Positions 37,394 to 45,728 of a stretch of DNA of 49,515 nt are shown here, in pieces. The number at the start of each line of letters is the position of its first letter. Position 1 is the stretch's first letter. The translations under genes and the position numbers were made by a program. The notes beneath the pieces were generated by a model, which searched no databases, had not been told where the DNA came from, and saw nothing but the letters and a program-made list of their open reading frames with translations. Source of the DNA: Bradyrhizobium genosp. SA-3 (GTDB lineage: Bacteria; Pseudomonadota; Alphaproteobacteria; Rhizobiales; Xanthobacteraceae); contig NZ_PSRT01000061.1 in the NCBI RefSeq assembly GCF_004212635.1, forward strand, positions 1 to 49,515, read 5' to 3'.

Positions 37394-37449
37394 ACGCACA
37401 CCGCCTGTCTTGTGGATGGCAGCTAGCCACCCCCGGCGGTGTGCCTGGG
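37370..37449 (-). promoter_or_regulatory. ilvB transcription attenuator (antiterminator and terminator)
   Basis: Two mutually exclusive structures lie between the leader peptide and ilvB. The antiterminator pairs 37435-37449 with 37391-37405 (14 of 15 bases; core GGCGGTGTGC with GCACACCGCC). The terminator pairs GGCCC with GGGCC at about 37377-37392, followed by TTTTTT (minus strand). They share 37391-37393. A ribosome stalled at the Ile/Leu/Val codons leaves the upstream strand free to form the antiterminator; a ribosome reaching the stop codon blocks it and the terminator forms. Confidence 0.85.
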
Positions 37450-37488
37450 TACGACGGCGATAAGGAGTTTGGTAATAATGTTACGCAT
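37423..37488 (-). CDS. ilvL: ilvBN operon leader peptide (21 aa)
   Basis: The peptide is MRNIITKLLIAVVPRHTAGG plus a final G and TAG stop. Seven of the first twelve residues are branched-chain: Ile-Ile, Leu-Leu-Ile and Val-Val. This is the expected control-codon cluster for sensing charged tRNA-Ile, -Leu and -Val. The last codons (His-Thr-Ala-Gly-Gly) overlap the antiterminator strand, and the stop is 54 bases before the terminator end. A GGGAAG lies upstream at rather long spacing. Confidence 0.88.
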   Translation of the reverse strand: MRNIITKLLIAVVPRHTAGGG

Positions 37489-37641
37489 GGCAGGCGCCCG
37501 GCTTCCCAAAGGTTGCGCGAAACATAGCGGCCAAAGCCTGGATGTCAAGGCAATGCGGCCGTTCCCGCGCGATTTTGGCAGTGTAGCGGTGTTCCCGGGG
37601 TTCGGCGAGAGGTAAATTCGGGAACCGGGCACAAAAGCACG

Positions 37642-38589
37642 TCAGTCCGAGTCCGCACTCGCCGCCGCGAGCCATCCCCTCGCCTCCTCCGGCTTGACCC
37701 ATTCGAACTCCGGCAATTGGTGCCGGAACCAGGTGAACTGGCGCTTGGCGTAATGGCGGGTGTCGGCGCGCCCGATTGTGGCTGCTTCGTCCAGGCTGAG
37801 CTCACCGCGCAGATGCCGGATCAGCGCCGGCACGCCATGGGCCTTCATGGCCGGCAGCAGCGGATCGAGATGTCTGGCGGCCAGCCGCTCGACCTCCCCC
37901 AGCGCGCCGGCGCCCAGCATGGCATCGAAGCGGGCATCGATGCGGGCATAGAGCTCGTCGCGCCCGGGGGCGAGAAACACCGCGCGAAAGCTGTCCTTCG
38001 GCAGCAACTGCGGCTGGCCCTCATGGTGCCAGTCGAGCAGCGAACGGCCGGTCGCCTCGACCACTTCGAGCGCGCGCGCGATCCGGGTGCGGTCGCGCAG
38101 ATTCAATCGTTCGGCCGCGCGCGGATCGCGGTGTGCGAGTTCCGCGTGCAGCGCCTCGACGCCGTTCCGCTCCAGCCGCGCGCGCACGTCCTCGCGCACC
38201 TCGGCGGGAATTGGCGGCACCACGGAGAGGCCCGCCGTCAGTGCCTTGAAATAGAGCCCGGTGCCGCCGATGAAGATCGGCAGGCGGCCTTCGGCCGTCG
38301 CCGCTTCCAGCACCTTCGCCGCGTCGCTGACCCAGGCACCGGCCGAGAAATTCACGGCCGCATCGACATGGCCATAGAGACGATGCGGTACGAGCGCCTC
38401 ATCCGCCCTTGTCGGCCGTGCCGTGATGATGCGCAGGTCCCGGTAGACCTGCATGGAATCGGCATTGATGACGACACCGCCGGTGGCGAGCGCAAGCTCG
38501 AGCGCCAACGCCGACTTGCCGCTGGCGGTCGGGCCTGCGATAAGCACGGCCTTGCCAACATGCCTTCTGCTGACTTGCCCCTCGCTCAC
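37642..38589 (-). CDS. miaA: tRNA dimethylallyltransferase
   Basis: The 315-residue enzyme that adds a dimethylallyl group to N6 of A37 in tRNAs reading UNN codons. Motifs are the P-loop GPTASGKS (19-26), INADSMQVYRDL, the IGGTGLYFKAL active-site segment, and the C-terminal ADTRHYAKRQFTWFR. The GTG start at 38589 has GAGGTTTTC upstream. It is divergent from serB with only 11 bases between the two start codons. Confidence 0.96.
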   Translation of the reverse strand: MSEGQVSRRHVGKAVLIAGPTASGKSALALELALATGGVVINADSMQVYRDLRIITARPTRADEALVPHRLYGHVDAAVNFSAGAWVSDAAKVLEAATAEGRLPIFIGGTGLYFKALTAGLSVVPPIPAEVREDVRARLERNGVEALHAELAHRDPRAAERLNLRDRTRIARALEVVEATGRSLLDWHHEGQPQLLPKDSFRAVFLAPGRDELYARIDARFDAMLGAGALGEVERLAARHLDPLLPAMKAHGVPALIRHLRGELSLDEAATIGRADTRHYAKRQFTWFRHQLPEFEWVKPEEARGWLAAASADSD

Positions 38590-38600
38590 GAAAACCTCAA

Positions 38601-39506
38601 ATGTCCCTCGTCGCCACGCTGATCTGCAATCCCGACAATCCTGCGCTCGACTCTACCATCGTCGACGGCGCCCGCGCCGTGCTGCCAAAGGCAGCTCCCG
38701 CGCACTGGCTGTTCGACGGAGTTGCGGTCGACATTCCCTTCGGCGCCGACAGTAACCTCGAAGGCGACCGCCACGCCATCGAGCAGCGGCTCCGCGAGCT
38801 TCGCGGCGACCTGCCCATCGACATCGTCGTGCAGCCAGTCGGCTTCCGGCGCAAGAAGCTTTTTCTCGCCGACATGGATTCCACCATGATCGGCCAGGAA
38901 TGCATCGACGAGCTCGCCGACTTCGTCGGGGTGAAGGCGCATGTGGCCGCCATCACCGAACGCGCGATGCGCGGCGAGATCGAGTTCGAGCCGGCGCTGC
39001 GCGAGCGCGTTGCGCTGCTCAAGGATCTGCCCGCCAGCGCGGTCGACGAGGTGCTGGCCAAGCGCATCACGCTGACCCCCGGCGGCCGCGAGCTGGTCGC
39101 GACCATGCGCGCGCACGGCGCCTACACCTGCCTCGTCTCGGGCGGGTTCACGCTGTTCACGACCGCGGTCGCCGCCAAGCTCGGCTTCCAGGAAAACCGC
39201 GCCAACGAGCTGGTGGTGCGCGACGGCAAGTTCACCGGCGAGGTGAAGCAACCGATCTTGGGCCGCGCCGCGAAACTCGCGACGTTGGTGGATCTGATGG
39301 AATCGTTCGATCTCGACGATCTCGAGTCGGTCGTGGTCGGTGACGGCGCCAATGACCTCGGGATGATCCAGGCGGCTGGGCTGGGCGTGGCGTATCATGC
39401 CAAGCCGGCGGTGGCTGCTGCGGCGGCGGCGCGGATCGATCACGGCGATCTCACCGCGCTGCTCTATGCTCAGGGGTTTCGGCGCGAGGAGTTCGTGGAG
39501 GCTTAG
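38601..39506 (+). CDS. serB: phosphoserine phosphatase
   Basis: A 301-residue HAD-superfamily SerB catalysing the last step of serine synthesis. Residues 1-80 form the N-terminal ACT-like domain. The HAD motif DMDST carries the nucleophile Asp91 and acid Asp93. Later motifs are VSGGFTLF (motif II), GEVKQPILGRAAK with the conserved Lys (III), and VVGDGANDLGMI (IV). The start lies 11 bases from the divergent miaA start, so its promoter must lie within miaA sequence. Confidence 0.96.
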   Translation: MSLVATLICNPDNPALDSTIVDGARAVLPKAAPAHWLFDGVAVDIPFGADSNLEGDRHAIEQRLRELRGDLPIDIVVQPVGFRRKKLFLADMDSTMIGQECIDELADFVGVKAHVAAITERAMRGEIEFEPALRERVALLKDLPASAVDEVLAKRITLTPGGRELVATMRAHGAYTCLVSGGFTLFTTAVAAKLGFQENRANELVVRDGKFTGEVKQPILGRAAKLATLVDLMESFDLDDLESVVVGDGANDLGMIQAAGLGVAYHAKPAVAAAAAARIDHGDLTALLYAQGFRREEFVEA

Positions 39507-39544
39507 CCTCTCCCATCGTCAGCCCTTGCTGCTGGCTCAGCAGC

Positions 39545-39638
39545 CGTAGGGTGGGCAAAGGCGCGCTTGCGCCGTGCCCACCACTCTTGCCGCGATGGTG
39601 GAAAGATGGTGGGCACGCTTCGCTTTGCCCACCCTACG
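39545..39638. repeat. 94-bp palindromic repeat, copy 2
   Basis: Second copy of the element at 27982-28074. The ends are the same (CGTAGGGTGGGCAAAGGCGC and CTTCGCTTTGCCCACCCTAC), with a slightly different centre. It lies between the convergent serB and degP genes and may serve as a bidirectional terminator. Confidence 0.8.
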
Positions 39639-39652
39639 AGACCGTACTGCGA

Positions 39653-41158
39653 CTACTGCACGCTCAGCGCCACGAAGCGCAGCTCGCCGTCGGCATTGGA
39701 GACGAGCAGCAGCACCGACTTCTTGCCGTCCTTCTTGAGCTGGTCGACCCGCTTCTGGATCTCGGCGCCGCTCGACACCGCCTCCTGCGCCACCTCGACG
39801 ATGACGTCTCCGGCGGAGAGCCGCTTCTCGGCGGCGTCGGAATTGGCGTCGACACTGGTGACGACCACGCCCTTGACGGTATCCTTGATCTTGTAGCGCG
39901 TGCGCAGATCCTTGCTCAGCGTTGCCAGATCGAGACCGAGCGCCTTCTGCGTCACCGGCTTCTCGGGCGCGGGCTCGTCGGTCTTCACCGCGGCCTGCAC
40001 CTTCTCGGGATCCTGCAGACGGCCGAGGGTGACCTTCTTGGTCTGCTCCTGGCCCTTGCGGATGATGATCACGTCGACCTCCTTGCCGACCGCCGTGTCG
40101 GCGACGACGCGGGACAGATCCTTCGGGTCCTTGACGTCTTTGCCGTCGAACTTGACGACGACGTCGCCGGGCTCGATGCCGGCGGGCTTGGCCGGGCCCT
40201 TGTCGTCGACGCCGGCGATCAGCGCGCCACGCGCGGGCTTGATGCTGAGGCTCTCGGCGATCTCGTCGGTGACGCTCTGGATGCGCACCCCTAACCAGCC
40301 GCGGCGCAGCTCGCCGAACTGCCGGAGCTGGTCGACGACGCCCACGACGGTCTTCGACGGCACGGCGAAGCCGATGCCGATGGAGCCGCCGGAGGGCGAG
40401 ATGATCAGCGTGTTGACGCCGATGACGTCGCCGTCGAGGTTGAACAGCGGGCCGCCGGAATTGCCGCGGTTGATGGAGGCGTCGGTCTGGATGTAGCTGT
40501 CATATGGCCCTGAAGAGATGTCGCGGTTCTTGGCCGAGACGATACCGGCCGTGACCGTGCCACCGAGACTGAAGGGGTTGCCGATCGCGACCACCCAGTC
40601 GCCGAGGCGCAGCTTGTCGGAGTCGCCGAACTTCACCGCGACCAACGGCTTCGGCGGCTTGATCTTGAGCACGGCGAGGTCGGTCTTCTTGTCGACGCCG
40701 ACCAGTTCGGCCTTGATCTTGGTTCCATCGTTGAGAATGACGTGGATCTCGTCGGCATCGGCAATGACGTGGTTGTTGGTGACGACCACGCCTGATGTGT
40801 CGATGATGAAACCGGAGCCAAGCGAATTGGTCTTGCGCGGCGGGTTGTTGTCACCGCCTTTGCTGCCACCGCCGGGACCCCTGCGGTTCTTGAAGAAGTC
40901 GTCGAAGAACTCCTCGAAGGGCGAGCCGGGCGGCAGTTGCGGCATGGTGTTGCTGCCGCCGCCCTTGGCATCGACGGTCTGCGACGTGGAGATGTTGACG
41001 ACCGCGTCGATCACCTTCTCGGCGACGTCGGCGATGCCGTCCGGCCCACGCGCATGAGCCGGCGTGCCGAATGCGCCGAATGCACCGATGGCGAGCGCGG
41101 CCAGCCCAGTTCGCACCCAATGGCGCAAGCGGGACGGGGCAATGGTGGCAGCGGTCAT
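39653..41158 (-). CDS. degP: Do-family periplasmic serine protease DegP/HtrA
   Basis: A 501-residue periplasmic protease/chaperone. It has a signal peptide (TGLAALAIGAFGAFGTPAHA), a Gly-rich LA-loop region (RGPGGGSKGGD), and the trypsin-like domain with catalytic His130 (TNNHV), Asp160 (KTDLAV) and Ser234 (GNSGGP). Two PDZ domains follow, with WLGVRIQSVT and the end VVVTSVDANSDAAEKRLSAG. The GGAGAT ribosome-binding site supports the start. It lies downstream of hflKC, the usual alphaproteobacterial order. Confidence 0.96.
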   Translation of the reverse strand: MTAATIAPSRLRHWVRTGLAALAIGAFGAFGTPAHARGPDGIADVAEKVIDAVVNISTSQTVDAKGGGSNTMPQLPPGSPFEEFFDDFFKNRRGPGGGSKGGDNNPPRKTNSLGSGFIIDTSGVVVTNNHVIADADEIHVILNDGTKIKAELVGVDKKTDLAVLKIKPPKPLVAVKFGDSDKLRLGDWVVAIGNPFSLGGTVTAGIVSAKNRDISSGPYDSYIQTDASINRGNSGGPLFNLDGDVIGVNTLIISPSGGSIGIGFAVPSKTVVGVVDQLRQFGELRRGWLGVRIQSVTDEIAESLSIKPARGALIAGVDDKGPAKPAGIEPGDVVVKFDGKDVKDPKDLSRVVADTAVGKEVDVIIIRKGQEQTKKVTLGRLQDPEKVQAAVKTDEPAPEKPVTQKALGLDLATLSKDLRTRYKIKDTVKGVVVTSVDANSDAAEKRLSAGDVIVEVAQEAVSSGAEIQKRVDQLKKDGKKSVLLLVSNADGELRFVALSVQ

Positions 41159-41302
41159 TGTGATCTCCAGAGAATAGGGGGTTCGGCGCCAGACTGCGCT
41201 CGAACGGGGGGACGGCGCAAGCGCAGAGCTTAACGGGTCTCAACACCCCGATAATACGGCGAAAACCAGTCGTTCGCCTTCACTTTGGCGTTGGCATGAC
41301 GC

Positions 41303-41509
41303 CTAAACCGGGCGCCGCATCACCCAGATCAGGATCAGGCCGGCCACGGCCGAACCGATCCCGACCGCCCGCAGGATGTTGTCCGGCGTGGCGATGGCGC
41401 TCTTCATCGCCTTGCGCATCCAGTTGGGACTTGCCGCGAACATCAAGCCTTCGAGCACGAACAGGATGCCTAGGCCGATGAGGAAGTCGGCGAACGCAAT
41501 GGACCTCAT
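41303..41509 (-). CDS. DUF2065 family small membrane protein
   Basis: A 68-residue protein with two predicted membrane helices (FADFLIGLGILFVLEGLMFA and ILRAVGIGSAVAGLILIWVM) joined by a short positively charged loop. The family is known for sitting beside hflC, as it does here. Its role is unknown; a link with the HflKC membrane complex is inferred from position. Confidence 0.88.
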   Translation of the reverse strand: MRSIAFADFLIGLGILFVLEGLMFAASPNWMRKAMKSAIATPDNILRAVGIGSAVAGLILIWVMRRPV

Positions 41510-41549
41510 CGGAATGGAACCTCCCGTTGTGCTGTTCTTGTCTGGACAA

Positions 41550-41574
41550 AGGGCGGCCAGACCGGCCGCCCTTG
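41550..41574 (-). terminator. hairpin after hflC
   Basis: A perfect 10-bp stem, AAGGGCGGCC-AGACC-GGCCGCCCTT, lies between hflC and the DUF2065 gene. There is no T-run, so termination may be partial; it may instead protect the hflKC mRNA 3' end. Confidence 0.5.
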
Positions 41575-41580
41575 TCTAGC

Positions 41581-42477
41581 TTACGGCTTCGCCGGCGTCT
41601 CGGTTGCCGTCTTGCCGGACGGGCTACCGAAGTACCGGAAGAAATCCGAGTCCGGCCGCAGCAGGAAGCGAGTGTCGCTCGAACGCAACCCGTTCTCATA
41701 GGCCGTCATCGACCGGTAGAAGGCGAAGAAATCGGCGTCCTTGCTGTAGGCTTCCGCAAACAGGCGGTTGCGCTCGGCATCGCCCGCACCGCGGGTCTGC
41801 TCGGCCTGCGAATTGGCTTCCGCGACGATGACGGTCGCCTCGCGGTCTGCCTTGGACTTGATCTCCTGAGCCTTCTGGCCACCTTGTGCACGGAACTCGG
41901 CGGCCTCGCGCTCACGCTCGGTTTTCATGCGCTGGTAGACCGCCTGGCTGTTCTGCTCCGGCAGGTCGGCGCGGCGGATCCGGACGTCGACGACCTGAAT
42001 GCCGTAGCCATCGGCCTCGCGGTCGAGCTGGTCGCGGATGCGCAGCATCAGCTTTTCGCGGTCGTCGCGCACCACGTTGATGAAGCTAACCTCGCCGAGC
42101 ACGCGGCGCAGCGCCGCGTTCAGGAGCGTGGTCAGCTGAATGTTGGCAGCCTGGATCGAGCCGACACTCTGATAGAACCGCAGCGCGTCCTTGATGCGGT
42201 AGCGCGCGAAGGCGTCGACCACCAGCCGCTTCTGGTCGGAGGCGATCGCTTCCTGTGACGGGTTCTCCAGGTCGAGGATCCGCTTGTCGATGTTGATCAC
42301 CGAATTCCACGGCGCCTTGAAATGCAGGCCGGGCACGGTGACGACGTCGACAGGCTTGCCGAACTGGAGCACGATGGTCTGCTCGGTCTGCTGCACCGTG
42401 AACAGCGACATGTAGGCCACGATCAGGATCAGGAGCAGCCCGAGCAGCGAGACGAAACCTGTAACCGGAGACCTCAT
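41581..42477 (-). CDS. hflC: HflC, modulator of FtsH protease
   Basis: A 298-residue SPFH (stomatin/prohibitin) protein with one N-terminal membrane helix (FVSLLGLLLILIVAYMSLF), the SPFH domain (VTVPGLHFKAPWNSV) and a coiled-coil (RMKTEREREAAEFRAQGGQK). With HflK it forms a large periplasmic-side complex around FtsH. The start overlaps the hflK stop by 4 bases (ATGA). Confidence 0.95.
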   Translation of the reverse strand: MRSPVTGFVSLLGLLLILIVAYMSLFTVQQTEQTIVLQFGKPVDVVTVPGLHFKAPWNSVINIDKRILDLENPSQEAIASDQKRLVVDAFARYRIKDALRFYQSVGSIQAANIQLTTLLNAALRRVLGEVSFINVVRDDREKLMLRIRDQLDREADGYGIQVVDVRIRRADLPEQNSQAVYQRMKTEREREAAEFRAQGGQKAQEIKSKADREATVIVAEANSQAEQTRGAGDAERNRLFAEAYSKDADFFAFYRSMTAYENGLRSSDTRFLLRPDSDFFRYFGSPSGKTATETPAKP

Positions 42478-43610
42478 CGGCTGCCTCCGCTCGACTGCGG
42501 ACCGGTCATAGGTGCCCGCTTGGGCGCCAGTTCGGGAAGCGGCAGATAGGGCACGACGCCTTGACCCGAGGGGCCGCCGTCATAGACGAGCTTGTCGGCG
42601 CCGCCGAGCACGCGCTCCATCGTCTCCAGATAAATCCGTTCTCGCGTCACATCGGGCGCCTTCTTGTATTCGTCGTACACTTTCAGGAAGCGCGCGCTCT
42701 GGCCCTTGGCCTCGGCGACCGCCTGCTCCTTGTAGCCTTCGGCGTCCTGGAGGATCTTGGCCGCCCGTCCGCGCGCCTGCGGGACCACCTGGTTGGCGTA
42801 GGTCTGCGCCTCGTTTTGCAGCTGCTCGAGATTGGCGCGTGCAGCCTGCACGTCGCGGAAGGCGTCGATCACCTGCGCCGGCGGATCGACCTTCTGCATC
42901 TGCACCTGGGTGATCAGAATGCCCGCGCCATAGCTGTCGAGGGTCTTCTGGATCAGCTCCTGCACGCCCTGTTCGGTGACATTGCGCGCCCCGGTCAGGA
43001 TCGGCTGGATCTGCGAGCGGCCGATCACCTCGCGCATCGCGCTCTCGGCGACTGCCTTCACGGTGCCTTCGGGATTCTGGATGTTGAAGAGGAAGTCGCC
43101 GACGCCATCCGGCTTGATGCGCCAGAGCACGGTGAAGTCGACGTCGACGATGTTTTCGTCGCCGGTCAGCATCAGGCTCTCTTCCGGGACGTCACGTATG
43201 GAGCGGCCGCGCCGCGCCGGATCGTCGATCAGCGTCATGCCGATGGAGATGGTGTTGACGCGCAGCGCCTTGGGCAGCAGCACTGTCTCGATCGGATAGG
43301 GCAGATGGTAATTCAGGCCCGGCTGCACCGTGCGGACGTGCTTGCCAAAGCGCAGCACGACGCCAAGCTCTTCGGACTGCACGCGGAAGAAGCCTGACAG
43401 CAGCCAGAACGCGACGATGAGCAGGATGATCAGCGTGATGCCGACGCCGGAGAAATAGCCGCCGGGCATGATCTGCTGGAGGCGGTCCTGGCCGCGCCGC
43501 AGAAGGTCTTCCAGATCCGGCGGCCTCGGCCCGACCGGTTGCGGGCCTGAGCCCCATGGTCCCTTTGGACCCGAGCCCCACGGGCCACCGCCCTGATTCT
43601 TCCACGGCAT
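42474..43610 (-). CDS. hflK: HflK, modulator of FtsH protease
   Basis: A 378-residue partner of HflC. The N-terminus is Gly/Pro/Trp-rich (MPWKNQGGGPWGSGPKGPWG), as is usual for HflK. A membrane helix (GVGITLIILLIVAFWLLSGF), the SPFH domain (VQPGLNYHLPYPIETVLLPK) and a coiled-coil (EAQTYANQVVPQARGRAAK) follow. The GGAGAG ribosome-binding site supports the start. Next gene upstream is folA. Confidence 0.95.
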   Translation of the reverse strand: MPWKNQGGGPWGSGPKGPWGSGPQPVGPRPPDLEDLLRRGQDRLQQIMPGGYFSGVGITLIILLIVAFWLLSGFFRVQSEELGVVLRFGKHVRTVQPGLNYHLPYPIETVLLPKALRVNTISIGMTLIDDPARRGRSIRDVPEESLMLTGDENIVDVDFTVLWRIKPDGVGDFLFNIQNPEGTVKAVAESAMREVIGRSQIQPILTGARNVTEQGVQELIQKTLDSYGAGILITQVQMQKVDPPAQVIDAFRDVQAARANLEQLQNEAQTYANQVVPQARGRAAKILQDAEGYKEQAVAEAKGQSARFLKVYDEYKKAPDVTRERIYLETMERVLGGADKLVYDGGPSGQGVVPYLPLPELAPKRAPMTGPQSSGGSR

Positions 43611-43763
43611 ACGACGCTCTCCTCGGCAGGGTGGAATTGCCCCCGCCCGCTTTGTCCGGTCCGGCTTTATAGGGGACGGGCAGGTCCCTTACAACGCAGC
43701 CCTGACCGTCTTTCGAGCTATGCTCGGGCACGAAAAAGTCAATGTAAACATTGGCGAATGCGG

Positions 43764-44273
43764 TTAATGGCCCGCCCGCCGACGATATGTCACATAGGAG
43801 AAGTCGGCGCTGTCGTCGGGGCCGGCAGGATGACGGATGCGTGCCACCTCATCCCACTCCGCCTTGTCGATGTCGAAATGCGTGTCGCCTTCGGGCCGCG
43901 CATGCACTTCAGTGATTTCGAGGCGATCGGCGCGATCGAGCAACTGCCGATAGATCTCGGCGCCGCCGATCACCGCGATCTCGGCGACCGAACGCCGCAG
44001 GGCGTCGCCCCGCGCAACCTCGCTCGCATCCGCCGCCGATGTCGTGACGATGGCCCCGATGGCGCGATAACCCGCATCGCGCGTGATCACGATGTTGGTG
44101 CGGCCCGGCAGCGGACGGCGCAGGGATTCGAAGGTCTTGCGACCCATGATCACGGGCTTGCCGATCGTGAGCGCCTTGAAGCGCGCCATGTCGGATTTCA
44201 AGCGCCACGGGATCGCGTTGCCTGCGCCGATGATTCCGTTCTCGGCGATCGCGACGACGAAAACGATCTCCAT
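43764..44273 (-). CDS. folA: dihydrofolate reductase
   Basis: A 169-residue chromosomal DHFR reducing dihydrofolate to tetrahydrofolate with NADPH, balancing the thymidylate synthase upstream. Motifs are VAIAENGIIGAGNAIPWRL with the catalytic Asp28 in KSDMARFK, VIMGRKTFESL, and VIGGAEIYRQLL. The start at 44273 overlaps the acetyltransferase stop by one base (TGATG) and gives the usual N-terminus; the in-frame extension to 44405 is rejected. Confidence 0.95.
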   Translation of the reverse strand: MEIVFVVAIAENGIIGAGNAIPWRLKSDMARFKALTIGKPVIMGRKTFESLRRPLPGRTNIVITRDAGYRAIGAIVTTSAADASEVARGDALRRSVAEIAVIGGAEIYRQLLDRADRLEITEVHARPEGDTHFDIDKAEWDEVARIRHPAGPDDSADFSYVTYRRRAGH

Positions 44274-44758
44274 CAGGCAGAGCTCCCGGCAAGCCGTGTC
44301 AGCGCCGGCCCGGTGACGCGACACAGCGTCCAGTCGTCCATCATGACGGCACCGAGCGATTTGTAGAACGCGATCGACGGCGCGTTCCAGTCGAGCACCG
44401 CCCATTGCAGGCGCGACCAGCCGTTATCGACGCATTCCTTCGCGAGATAGACCAGCAGCGCCTTGCCGAGGCCCCTGCCCCGATGCGATGGCCGCACATA
44501 GAGGTCTTCGAGATAGATGCCGTGCCGGCCGCTGAAAGTGGAGAAATTCGCAAACCACACCGCAAAGCCGACCGCCTCGCCGCTCCACTCGGCGATCGCG
44601 CAATGAAGTTGCGGCCTGTCGCCGAACAGCGCGTCCGCGATGTCAGCCTCGGTCGCCTCGACCTCGTGCGACAGCTTTTCATATTCGGCGAGCTCGCGGA
44701 TGAACGCAAGAACGAGCCCAGCTTCGCCGGAGCGCGCGCGGCGGATGTTGACCGACAT
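44273..44758 (-). CDS. GNAT family N-acetyltransferase (diamine-acetyltransferase-like)
   Basis: A 161-residue GNAT enzyme. The acetyl-CoA-binding loop is HRGRGLGKAL, preceded by IYLEDLYVRPS; the C-terminal NAPSIAFYKSLGA is also characteristic. The pattern is like that of spermidine/spermine or thialysine acetyltransferases. It lies between thyA (5-base gap) and folA (1-base overlap). This placement is common in alphaproteobacteria; the substrate is not known. Confidence 0.9.
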   Translation of the reverse strand: MSVNIRRARSGEAGLVLAFIRELAEYEKLSHEVEATEADIADALFGDRPQLHCAIAEWSGEAVGFAVWFANFSTFSGRHGIYLEDLYVRPSHRGRGLGKALLVYLAKECVDNGWSRLQWAVLDWNAPSIAFYKSLGAVMMDDWTLCRVTGPALTRLAGSSA

Positions 44759-44763
44759 CTGCG

Positions 44764-45558
44764 CTAGACCGCGACTTCCGCCTTGATATGCGGATGCGGA
44801 TCGTAGCCGACGAGTTCGAAGTCCTCGTAACGGAAGGAGAAGATGTCCTTCACATCAGGGTTGATCCGCATCACCGGCAGCGCGCGCGGCGCGCGGGTGA
44901 GCTGAAGCCGCGCCTGCTCCAGATGGTTGGAGTAGAGGTGGGTGTCGCCGAGCGAGTGCACGAAGTCGCCGGGCTTCAGGCCGGTGACCTGCGCGACCAT
45001 CATGGTGAGCAGCGCGTAGGATGCGATATTGAAGGGCACGCCGAGAAAGACGTCGGCCGAGCGCTGATAGAGCTGGCACGACAGCTTGCCGTTCGCGACA
45101 TAGAACTGGAACAGCAGGTGGCAGGGCGGCAGCGCCATCTTCTCGACGTCGGCCGGATTCCAGGCGGTGACGATCAGCCGGCGGGAATCGGGAGTGCGCT
45201 TGATCATGTCGATGACATTGGCGATCTGGTCGATGCTGCGCCCCTCGGCCGTGGGCCAGGAGCGCCACTGATGGCCGTAGACCGGGCCGAGATCGCCATT
45301 GGCATCGGCCCATTCGTCCCAGATGGTGACGCCGTTGTCGCGCAGATATTTGATGTTGGTGTCGCCCTTCAGGAACCAGAGCAGCTCATGCACGATCGCC
45401 TTCAGCGGCAGCCGCTTGGTGGTCAGCATCGGGAAGCCGGCGGACAGATTGAAGCGCATCTGGTGGCCGAACACCGACAGCGTGCCGGTGCCGGTCCGGT
45501 CGGTCTTCTCGGCGCCGTCTGAAAGAATCCGCTCGAGCAGGTCCTGATACTGGTGCAT
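44764..45558 (-). CDS. thyA: thymidylate synthase
   Basis: A 264-residue ThyA, the same length as the E. coli enzyme, methylating dUMP with methylene-tetrahydrofolate. The catalytic Cys146 lies in MALPPCHLLFQFYV, with RRLIVTAWNPADV before it and the dUMP-binding SADVFLGVPFNIASYALL after. The folate-binding C-terminus ends KAEVAV. First gene of the thyA-acetyltransferase-folA-hflK-hflC set. Confidence 0.97.
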   Translation of the reverse strand: MHQYQDLLERILSDGAEKTDRTGTGTLSVFGHQMRFNLSAGFPMLTTKRLPLKAIVHELLWFLKGDTNIKYLRDNGVTIWDEWADANGDLGPVYGHQWRSWPTAEGRSIDQIANVIDMIKRTPDSRRLIVTAWNPADVEKMALPPCHLLFQFYVANGKLSCQLYQRSADVFLGVPFNIASYALLTMMVAQVTGLKPGDFVHSLGDTHLYSNHLEQARLQLTRAPRALPVMRINPDVKDIFSFRYEDFELVGYDPHPHIKAEVAV

Positions 45559-45677
45559 ATGTCGTGAGCCTTTGGGGAGGCGGGAAACTTAACGGCCGCC
45601 TCTGCGCTGCGACAGCGGCGATTCGCTGCCCGCACCGATTATACCCGGAAAAGTGAGTGTTCCCCGCGCAAACGACA

Positions 45678-45704
45678 AGGGGCGGAACTCGGCATTCCGC
45701 CCCT
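45678..45704 (-). terminator. hairpin downstream of tctC
   Basis: A perfect 10-bp stem, AGGGGCGGAA-N7-TTCCGCCCCT, lies 25 bases after the tctC stop. It lacks a proper T-run; probably an mRNA 3'-end hairpin or weak terminator. Confidence 0.5.
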
Positions 45705-45728
45705 CACCTATCAGCTTGATCCTGCTGG

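Noticed and set aside
36060..37463. 467-residue open frame on the plus strand opposite ilvB
   Set aside because: It is antisense to conserved ilvB and its leader and is explained by codon bias.
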